Assembly (NCBI GenBank): GCA_003154335.1
Contig: PMDE01000145.1
Coordinates: 275-6,448, forward strand
Direction of reading: 5' to 3'
DNA from: Methanoregula sp.
GTDB lineage: Archaea > Halobacteriota > Methanomicrobia > Methanomicrobiales > Methanospirillaceae
DNA: 6,174 nucleotides
In this document: positions 1-5,132 of the stretch, one piece after another
Layout: each line of letters begins with the position of its first letter
Position numbering within the stretch: position 1 is the first letter of the stretch
The notes under the pieces: model-generated
Told to the model about the DNA's origin: nothing
The model's database searches: none
The model's input: only the letters and a program-made list of their open reading frames with translations
Program-made: the position numbers and the translations under genes

Positions 1-258
1 CCTGTGGATCTTGCCGGTACTCTCATTTGCAGGTCCTCGTTCGGGAGATTGGGTATTCTTCTGGGGGCAGGTTATATAGATCCGGGATTTCGTGGGCAGC
101 TAACACTTTGTCTGACCAATATGGGAAGTGACACCCCTCTCATCCGGAAAAATGACCGTCTCGTACAGATGATCCTTCATGAAGTCCGGGAGGGGAATCA
201 GTGTTATTCAGGACGCTACCAGGATAGCAAGGGAGCGGTGGAGGCAAAAAGAACATGA
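1..258 (+). CDS. dcd: dCTP deaminase/dUTPase-fold nucleotidohydrolase, C-terminal part (5' end outside window)
   Basis: The family lowers cytosolic dUTP or makes dUMP for thymidylate synthesis, working as a homotrimer. The visible 85 residues begin at Pro1, in frame from base 1, and the true start lies upstream. Seen motifs are RSSFGRLG (residues 11-18), AGYIDPGFRG (23-32) and NDRLVQMIL near 50-58. The C-terminal YSGRYQDSKG resembles the Dcd tail. Two details are odd. The position aligning with the catalytic Glu of dCTP deaminases (E138 in E. coli Dcd, in the V/T-L-E motif) is Cys37 (TGT, 109-111). The RLG-to-ID spacing is two residues shorter than in E. coli Dcd and equals that of trimeric dUTPases. 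I infer a dUTPase-like activity without deamination, but databases would probably name it dcd. Its TGA overlaps the ATG of nrpR (ATGA, 255-258), which implies an operon with translational coupling. Family assignment is secure; the exact reaction is uncertain. Confidence 0.85.
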   Translation, partial: PVDLAGTLICRSSFGRLGILLGAGYIDPGFRGQLTLCLTNMGSDTPLIRKNDRLVQMILHEVREGNQCYSGRYQDSKGAVEAKRT

Positions 259-1205
259 TCCGAACTGAAAGAAAGTATATCGAGATTCTTCGAATTCTTA
301 AAGAACACCGGGATCCCCTGGGAGCAAAACGGCTTTCAGAGCTGATGGCAGAACGTGGTTTTGTACTGAGTGATCGGGCGGTTCAGTATTATCTTAGTTA
401 CCTCGATTCTATGGGATTTACTGAAAAAATCGGTAATCAGGGCAGAATATTGACAAGGGTGGGATTGGACGAAACCGATAATGCACTCGTTGATGACCGT
501 ATAGGTTTTGTTATTTCAAAACTTGAACGCCTTGCGTACCGGAGCACATTCGATCCTGCAACCAGTACAGGTGATGTCGCTTATAATCTCTCGATTGTCC
601 CGCTGGAGTCATTTGAAAAAGTAAAATCGGCATTTGATGAGGTTGCGAAAGTGGGGTGTGGTTTTTTTAATTCATACCGGATTGTTGACCAAGATCCCCG
701 GGTCCCTTCAGGGTCAGTAGGATTCATAACGATCTGCAGCATTTCCATGGATGGCGTTTTCCAAAGGAATGGCATCCCCGTAAAAATGGCATATGGGGGT
801 AGGTTGGAAATTGATAAAGGGACCCCGAGGCAGTTCAAGGATCTTATTGGTTATCGGGGAACGACTATTGATCCTCTCGAACTTTTCATTTCGTCGGGAC
901 TTACCTCAATTTCAGGCTTTGCGAAAACGCAATCTGGCATTACTCTGGCAAACGTGAGGGAAGTACCCAGTTCGGCAAAAAAAGAAGTGGAAGAAACGAT
1001 CCGTCTCATGAATGCCTGTGGTTTTGTTTTTCCAATTGCCATGGGTAATCAGGTATTCAATCTTCCAGCGAATCCTTTCCGATTATCGATTGTTGCGTTC
1101 AGCGGATTGAATTATATCGGAAATACTGTTGAACATGGTATTGAGATTACTACCGAAATCGGTGCCGGAAACATTCAGTTTGCAAAAGTGATGGAAATAA
1201 ATTGA
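255..1205 (+). CDS. nrpR: NrpR-type nitrogen regulator: winged helix plus a single NRD (DUF128) domain
   Basis: NrpR represses nitrogen-fixation and ammonium-assimilation genes in euryarchaea and is released from DNA when 2-oxoglutarate rises under nitrogen limitation (established for Methanococcus maripaludis). The 316-residue product has an N-terminal winged-helix domain at about 1-68, with helices around ERKYIEILRIL and the recognition part SDRAVQYYLSYL. One NRD/DUF128 domain spans about 80-315. NRD hallmarks seen are ICSISMDGVF (160-169), NGIPVKMAYGG (172-182), YRGTTIDPLELFI (200-212) and a repeat of the fold toward AFSGLNYIGN (281-290). M. maripaludis NrpR carries two NRDs, whereas this has one, like NrpRI of Methanosarcina, which works with a separate NrpRII. 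The ATG at 255 is supported by GGAGG at 240-244, ten bases upstream, and by the ATGA overlap with the preceding gene. The stop abuts the stop of the convergent cetZ-like gene. No GGAA-N6-TTCC operator was found in the window by eye. Confidence 0.9.
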   Translation: MIRTERKYIEILRILKEHRDPLGAKRLSELMAERGFVLSDRAVQYYLSYLDSMGFTEKIGNQGRILTRVGLDETDNALVDDRIGFVISKLERLAYRSTFDPATSTGDVAYNLSIVPLESFEKVKSAFDEVAKVGCGFFNSYRIVDQDPRVPSGSVGFITICSISMDGVFQRNGIPVKMAYGGRLEIDKGTPRQFKDLIGYRGTTIDPLELFISSGLTSISGFAKTQSGITLANVREVPSSAKKEVEETIRLMNACGFVFPIAMGNQVFNLPANPFRLSIVAFSGLNYIGNTVEHGIEITTEIGAGNIQFAKVMEIN

Positions 1206-3578
1206 TTAAATCCATGAAAAATCATCTTTCTTTGTATTACTTTTTTCTTTGTTGCCCTGAGTCTTTGTTGATTCCGGGGCTGGTTCGTCAGACTCTTTTT
1301 CACTCCCGGTATTTTTTGATCCCCCGGGAGTTTTTTTCGATTTGAGATCTGTATGAAGGAGCGATGAATTCCGCACCCGTAGTGGTTCTGTACGCTGAAT
1401 ATTTTTTCCCTTTAAAACAGCGTCATCTGATTTATTTGCTGTATTTTTGAATTCGATCTTTGATTTTTCAGAGCCTGATGGAACTACCGTTCCTTCAATT
1501 CCCGATAATTTTGATATTTCTTCGTCTATTGCGTGGATTTCCCGAAGCTCTTCTTGCTGGTCAACAAAATTCTGTGCAAGAACCTGCACCTTCTTTTTTT
1601 GAACGAGTACCGTTCTTTTCTTTGGTGTTTGTTCTGTGATTTCCGCCGAAACATCCTTCTCTTTTTCTTGAGTGGTTTTACCAGTACCCTCGCGTTTTAA
1701 CTTGGTGATTTCAGGTGCCGGTCCTGGTACAGGCTTATTCGATTCAGCTTTAAGCGTGCGGCCGGAGATTGCCTTCATTCTCTGTCGGTGGAGTTCTTTC
1801 TCAATTATCTGACGTTCCATCTCTTTGGTTTTCATCTGTTCATTTGTCGTGTGCACACCATGTTTTTCATTTGATCCCCAGGAATCTGAAGGATGGGAAG
1901 ATTTTTTGATTTTAGATAGTCCATGTAAGGAAGGAATCCCGGAAGAAATAAGTGATGTTGATTTCATGATTTTTTGTGTGTGATCTTCGGCAACAATCAC
2001 CTGATGTCGTGAAATGGGCGAACCTGAACTCTTCTCTGTATTCTCCCGATCTTTAGATAACGCCGGAATCGTCTCTTCAGTAATTTGAGGCTTTTTTGTG
2101 TAGTAATGTGCGTTCTTTTTTCCTGAAGTTGTTATACCCGAAACGGTTTTTTGCGGGTACTTGATACCTTCGACCGCCCCAATATCCTCATCACTTTCTT
2201 TTCTTGTCTGGTTTGAAAAAGGCACAGAATCGGATGGAGGGAGTTTTCCTTTTTTAGCTGACGCTCCCGGAAGAATGAGAATCTCGTCTCTTGCCATTTC
2301 TTTTTCCTGAATATTGGCGATTTCTTCACCTTCGCTGATGATTTCTGCACCGCCGGACAGGGCAAATGTATCAGATTCTGATTCTTTAAATTCTGCAACA
2401 CTTTCCCGGAGACGCGCCTTATATTGTTTCTGGATTTCCTTAAGTTCGGTAATCCTTGGGATATTTTCAAGCCCGGATAGCATTATGATGATTGCCACAT
2501 TTTTTGTATTCATTACGGGATAGTCACCGGATCTTGTTTCCAGTCCTGCTATACTTCGATCTATCCATTTTCGCACTGTCATAAAGCCTTTCAGTGACAA
2601 CTCATGAGATGGACCGGCGATTAGGATTAAAGCCTTATGGGCGCTCGTCATATCGCATGGGGTTGATATTTCGTGATAAATCGCCTGCTTTGCAAGGTCA
2701 ACAATTCGCGATGCTTTTATCTTATGTGCATCAGCGAAAAGACCCGTGGCTGGGCGCCATCCGGTTAAGAAACTCAACGGGTGATTTGGGAGACGTTCAA
2801 CAGCGTATCCGATTGTGATATATCCCATACCCTTCATCGTGTTGAGGACTTCTCCTGAATCGAGAACAACTTCCGCAGAATCAAGTCCTCCATCCGCCTT
2901 AAATTCCCCGGCTCTGAGAATAAGACTGATTCTCCTTACGATTGCCTCATTTAGCAGTTCGTATGTCGCAGTTTGCGGAGAAATCTCAGGTCTCTTTTTG
3001 CTTAACCCGAATCTTTCTGAAAAACCTTTTTCTTTTTTTACAAGTGTTGATTTCAGCGCTTTGATTTTTTTATACCACGTTTCGTTATCAAAGAGAATTA
3101 TTCCGTCGAGAAGTGGTGACAGCATATCCAGATCGTCTGCAGCTTTTGCTGAACGTTTTTCACCTTCTGCAAGGCAGGGAAGGGTAACCAGACCAAAGAT
3201 CGGTTCAACAATCGAGGAACGAAGTGCAGTAATAACATGCGGTGCAACATCTACCAAGCTGCCCCCGAGTCCCAAACAAACAAAAAGTGCATCAGTCTCT
3301 TCACTGCCGATATTGTGAATGTGTGACACGATTTCCCCGACATCAATCGTGGCGGTCTGACTTTCTTCGATCTGTCCTGTCTGAAGCTCCGGGTCCAGTG
3401 GAGGGAAGAACAATTTCGCGGTCTCGGGAAGACCGTTCAGCTGAGTTAATGTATTGATATCTACATCGACCGCAAGGGCCTGAACACATACGACTTTGCT
3501 GCTGCGCCTATCTGTCGCATATAGATTATTGACAATCCTGCAGCCCGCCCCACCCAAACCTATAGCAAGAATACGCAT
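1206..3578 (-). CDS. cetZ: CetZ-like tubulin/FtsZ-superfamily protein with degenerate T4 loop and a long disordered tail
   Basis: CetZ proteins are archaeal tubulin-superfamily cytoskeletal GTPases that control cell shape and motility at the membrane. Residues 1-395 carry the fold: T1 loop IGLGGAGC (6-13), LPCLAEGEKRSAKA (133-146), FDNETW (163-168, the base-contacting Asn), AGEF followed by VVLDSGEVLNTM (237-248, a T7-type loop keeping Asp240), then LIAGP (319-323), GDYP (351-354) and LSGLENIPRITEL (367-379). These match CetZ better than FtsZ. The T4 signature, normally GLGGGTGSGGAP, reads GLGGSLVDVAP (103-113), one residue shorter, and no Gly-rich T3 loop is evident. Residues 396-790 are a low-complexity, Lys/Glu/Ser/Thr-rich tail with probable helices near 580-606 and 669-694, ending in DDFSWI. 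Typical CetZ proteins are roughly half this length. The ATG at 3578 fits the conserved N-terminus; AGGA lies 8 bases upstream. No signal peptide or membrane segment is seen. The gene is alone on its strand here. GTP binding and polymerisation are doubtful. Confidence 0.85.
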   Translation of the reverse strand: MRILAIGLGGAGCRIVNNLYATDRRSSKVVCVQALAVDVDINTLTQLNGLPETAKLFFPPLDPELQTGQIEESQTATIDVGEIVSHIHNIGSEETDALFVCLGLGGSLVDVAPHVITALRSSIVEPIFGLVTLPCLAEGEKRSAKAADDLDMLSPLLDGIILFDNETWYKKIKALKSTLVKKEKGFSERFGLSKKRPEISPQTATYELLNEAIVRRISLILRAGEFKADGGLDSAEVVLDSGEVLNTMKGMGYITIGYAVERLPNHPLSFLTGWRPATGLFADAHKIKASRIVDLAKQAIYHEISTPCDMTSAHKALILIAGPSHELSLKGFMTVRKWIDRSIAGLETRSGDYPVMNTKNVAIIIMLSGLENIPRITELKEIQKQYKARLRESVAEFKESESDTFALSGGAEIISEGEEIANIQEKEMARDEILILPGASAKKGKLPPSDSVPFSNQTRKESDEDIGAVEGIKYPQKTVSGITTSGKKNAHYYTKKPQITEETIPALSKDRENTEKSSGSPISRHQVIVAEDHTQKIMKSTSLISSGIPSLHGLSKIKKSSHPSDSWGSNEKHGVHTTNEQMKTKEMERQIIEKELHRQRMKAISGRTLKAESNKPVPGPAPEITKLKREGTGKTTQEKEKDVSAEITEQTPKKRTVLVQKKKVQVLAQNFVDQQEELREIHAIDEEISKLSGIEGTVVPSGSEKSKIEFKNTANKSDDAVLKGKNIQRTEPLRVRNSSLLHTDLKSKKTPGGSKNTGSEKESDEPAPESTKTQGNKEKSNTKKDDFSWI
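1227..1250 (+). terminator. Candidate U-rich terminator for the dcd-nrpR transcript, inside the 3' end of the opposing gene
   Basis: About 20-45 bases past the nrpR stop the plus strand becomes T-rich, with TTTCTTT near 1227-1233 and TTTTTTCTTT at 1241-1250. Archaeal RNA polymerase commonly stops at such tracts without a hairpin. The T tracts arise because the opposite strand encodes the Lys-rich end of the CetZ-like protein. No other terminator space exists because the two stop codons abut. Placement is inference from base composition. Confidence 0.4.
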
Positions 3579-3589
3579 GACAAAAATCC

Positions 3590-3659
3590 TATTTAAACCC
3601 TATAGGGTTCACTGTAGTTTAAAGTACTTATTACTTGCTGGGAGTTCAAAATATTTAGG
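3590..3659 (-). promoter_or_regulatory. Candidate promoter region of the cetZ-like gene
   Basis: Read on the minus strand, three A/T elements could bind TBP: CTAAATATT around 3651-3659, CTTTAAA at 3618-3624, and TTTAAATA at 3590-3597. With the usual spacing of about 25 bases to the start of transcription, the first two give leaders of about 50 and 16 bases. The last, although the best match to consensus, would start transcription inside the gene and is probably not the TATA box. Only mapping of the RNA 5' end would choose between them. Confidence 0.4.
3596..3609. promoter_or_regulatory. Perfect 14-bp palindrome AACCCTATAGGGTT, candidate operator
   Basis: The sequence AACCCTATAGGGTT is an exact inverted repeat with no spacer. 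It lies 17 bases upstream of the cetZ-like ATG and between two possible TATA elements, where a dimeric regulator would block TBP/TFB or the transcription start. It does not match the known NrpR operator form. The palindrome is seen directly; the regulatory role is inference. Confidence 0.4.
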
Positions 3660-3660
3660 A

Positions 3661-3920
3661 TATCGCCTCCGTGAAGATCTCAACAACGGGATAGTTATGA
3701 AATCTGCGGGAAGTGACCAAAAAAATAATTCCTGAGGGAAATCCATGAAAATATCAAGTTGTGGACTTTGCTAATGAGCTGGAATCCCTGGTATTTTATC
3801 CGGGAAAACATCAGAAGTACAACTGAATGAGCATATCTCGGTGCGTTCTCCTCCGCTCAAGGACCTTCTGTGCAGATCGGGAATAAAAAAAACGGTAAAA
3901 TGGACGTATTTTGAGCGGAT
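3661..3920. other. Middle of the 417-base cetZ-mer gap; possible remnant of a small protein gene (weak)
   Basis: No intact recognisable gene, tRNA or hairpin is seen here. Forward reading gives suggestive fragments in two frames. One contains LVFYPGKHQK and ends at TGA 3824-3826. The other is open from 3778 to the TGA at 3997-3999 and contains VQLNEHISV, then LKDLLCRSGI. A single slip near 3817 would join them into something resembling the PGK...V.L......DLL...GI pattern of MoaD/ThiS/SAMP ubiquitin-like proteins. The second frame has only a GTG at 3841 as a plausible start, giving 52 codons that overlap the mer start. No Shine-Dalgarno supports it. This may be chance. Confidence 0.2.
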
Positions 3921-3943
3921 AACGCAAAAGGGTCAACGCAAAA
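3921..3943 (+). repeat. Two 9-bp direct repeats AACGCAAAA directly upstream of the mer TATA box
   Basis: AACGCAAAA occurs at 3921-3929 and again at 3935-3943, separated by GGGTC, giving a 14-base period. The second copy ends seven bases before the mer TATA element, next to the TFB-recognition position. This is where archaeal activators commonly bind. The repeat is seen; its role as an activator site for mer is inference. Confidence 0.45.
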
Positions 3944-3949
3944 TGATAA

Positions 3950-3959
3950 TTTATTTAAA
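3950..3959 (+). promoter_or_regulatory. TATA box of mer
   Basis: TTTATTTAAA lies about 41 bases before the mer start codon (centre to codon). A start of transcription about 25 bases downstream falls near 3980, leaving a leader of roughly 16 bases that just includes the Shine-Dalgarno sequence. This agrees well with archaeal promoter geometry. Confidence 0.6.
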
Positions 3960-3981
3960 CGCGTGGACAGTAATACTCCAT

Positions 3982-3988
3982 GAGGTGA
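3982..3988 (+). promoter_or_regulatory. Strong Shine-Dalgarno sequence that fixes the TTG start of mer
   Basis: GAGGTGA matches seven of eight bases of the archaeal GGAGGTGA consensus and sits seven bases before TTG at 3996. It is the main reason for accepting a TTG start, since no in-frame ATG gives the conserved Mer N-terminus. Confidence 0.75.
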
Positions 3989-3995
3989 ATAACCC

Positions 3996-4982
3996 TTGAC
4001 ATATGGAATTGAATTTGTACCAGGAAATGTCAATGTAAAGCAAGTTGTCAACTTCTGTAAACTTGCAGAATCAAAAGACATAGATTACGCATGGATCACT
4101 AACCACTACAACAACCGCCACGCCTACCCAACTCTAGCCGCGATTGCGCAGGCGACAACAACCTTGAAGATGGGCCCGGGGATCATGAACGCTTTTACCG
4201 ATACCCCCGCCGCAATGGCGTCATTCGCAGCCACGCTCAACGAGATTTCAGACGGACGTGCTGTTCTAGGTATTGGTCCCGGCGACCTTTCAACGCTCCC
4301 TAAGCTGGCAATCAACCCGGAAAAGCCGGTTGCTCGTCTTGAGGAAGCAATCGGCCAGATCAGGAAGCTCCTTGCAGGTGAGGAAGTCAAAAAGTCAGGA
4401 ATGAAGTTCTTTGACTATGACGGCGCAAAGCTGACTGGGGTCACTCTCCCGGGTAAGAAAGGAATCCCGATCTATGTCGGTGCACAGGGACCAAAAGTTC
4501 TTGAGCTTGCCGGAAGAGTTGGTGATGGCGCATTGATTAATGCTTCCAACCCTAAAGACTTCGCAATCGCAATCCCGATCATCAAGGCAGCAGCTGACAA
4601 AGTTGGGAAGAAGAACTTTGACATTGGTGCCTACACTGCAATGTCGATCGACCAGAGCGAGAAGAAGGCCCGCAACTCAGCAAAGATCGTTGCAGCATTC
4701 ATTGCAGCCGGCTCACCCCCTGACCTCCTCACCCGCCATGGGCTTGACCTAGCCAATGTTGCCAAAATCAAAGCAGCCCTTGGAAAGTTCGACTTTAAGA
4801 CGGTTGGAGAGCTCGTTGGGGATAAGGAGATCGATGCATTCACCATTGCAGGAACACCTTCGATGGTCAAGCAGAAATGCGAAGACCTCACCAAGGCCGG
4901 CGTTACCCAGATTATCTTTGGTTCACCGCTCGGTCCTGACATGACCAACTCTATCCGGCTCCTCGGCAAGTACGTCGTATAA
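3996..4982 (+). CDS. mer: 5,10-methylenetetrahydromethanopterin reductase (F420-dependent)
   Basis: Mer reduces methylene-H4MPT to methyl-H4MPT with reduced coenzyme F420 in the cytosol. It is a step of CO2-reducing methanogenesis, just before the Mtr methyl transfer to coenzyme M. The 328 residues match the family's usual length of about 320-330. Seen motifs are the N-terminal GIEFVPG (4-10), ITNHYNNR (34-41), GPGIMNAFT (60-68, where family structures have a non-prolyl cis peptide bulge), EISDGRAVLGIGPGD (83-97), IYVGAQGPKVLELAG (159-173), INASNPKDF (181-189) and TQIIFGSPLGPD (304-315). It belongs to the bacterial luciferase-like TIM-barrel superfamily. The start is TTG at 3996, chosen by the GAGGTGA site and by the conserved MTYGIEF beginning. 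Codons look more G/C-rich and regular than in the neighbours, as expected of a highly expressed gene. It appears monocistronic, with its own TATA box upstream and a T7 tract downstream. Confidence 0.97.
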   Translation: MTYGIEFVPGNVNVKQVVNFCKLAESKDIDYAWITNHYNNRHAYPTLAAIAQATTTLKMGPGIMNAFTDTPAAMASFAATLNEISDGRAVLGIGPGDLSTLPKLAINPEKPVARLEEAIGQIRKLLAGEEVKKSGMKFFDYDGAKLTGVTLPGKKGIPIYVGAQGPKVLELAGRVGDGALINASNPKDFAIAIPIIKAAADKVGKKNFDIGAYTAMSIDQSEKKARNSAKIVAAFIAAGSPPDLLTRHGLDLANVAKIKAALGKFDFKTVGELVGDKEIDAFTIAGTPSMVKQKCEDLTKAGVTQIIFGSPLGPDMTNSIRLLGKYVV

Positions 4983-5048
4983 ACGCGTGATACAACCACG
5001 CATGAATACTACCGGGGTATGCAGACAATGCCTTGGCAGATAGAAAAA

Positions 5049-5064
5049 CTCTTTTTTTAAAACT
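5049..5064 (+). terminator. Candidate U-rich terminator of mer
   Basis: A run of seven T at 5052-5058 lies 70 bases after the mer stop, in an A/T-rich context. A small stem, GCGTG (4985-4989) with CACGC (4997-5001), sits right after the stop but has no T tail. Archaeal termination depends mainly on T tracts, so the T7 run is the better candidate. Confidence 0.55.
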
Positions 5065-5132
5065 TTCTTATCGTCACGGCAGATGTACGTGCAAAATACT
5101 ATCTTATCTGTGAAGATATATCATGAACAGGA
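5054..5132 (+). promoter_or_regulatory. Candidate promoter region of the GalT-like gene
   Basis: Two A/T elements could serve: TTTTTAAAA at 5054-5062, giving a leader of about 50 bases, and AAAATACTA at 5093-5101, giving a leader of about 10. A six-base stem, TATCTT (5100-5105) with AAGATA (5113-5118), lies just before the gene. AGGA at 5129-5132 touches the ATG directly, too close for normal Shine-Dalgarno use, so a very short or leaderless message is plausible. None of this is decisive. Confidence 0.3.

Noticed and set aside
581..1042. Two minus-strand open frames inside nrpR
   Set aside because: They are antisense to conserved NRD motifs and show no start signals or recognisable features.
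2132..2470. Minus-strand open frame of 112 codons within the CetZ-like tail region
   Set aside because: It lies in a shifted frame of A-rich low-complexity DNA and gives a basic, Lys/Arg-rich sequence without motifs; the main frame stays open to its own stop.
2815..3318. Long plus-strand open frame (167 codons) opposite the CetZ-like globular domain
   Set aside because: The opposite strand encodes clearly conserved CetZ motifs throughout; the antisense product is Ser-rich with no recognisable domain, as expected for a shadow frame.
3590..3597. TTTAAATA as the cetZ TATA box
   Set aside because: It is a near-perfect consensus, but it sits only 11 bases before the ATG, so transcription would start inside the gene; kept only as one element of the promoter region.
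3496..3735. Plus-strand 79-codon open frame crossing the cetZ-like start into the gap
   Set aside because: Its first third is antisense to the conserved CetZ N-terminus and its end has no recognisable motif or ribosome-binding site.
3579..3995. tRNA, C/D box RNA, riboswitch or CRISPR repeat in the large gap
   Set aside because: I found no T-arm GGTTCRA motif, no paired RTGATGA/CTGA boxes with proper spacing, no long stem structures and no regularly spaced repeats.
3579..3995. NrpR operator (GGAA-N6-TTCC) in the intergenic region
   Set aside because: GGAA and TCC words occur (for example near 3737 and 3781) but none has the required inverted spacing.
3857..4081. Minus-strand 74-codon open frame over the mer promoter and 5' end
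   Set aside because: Mostly antisense to mer, whose reading is certain; no family resemblance.
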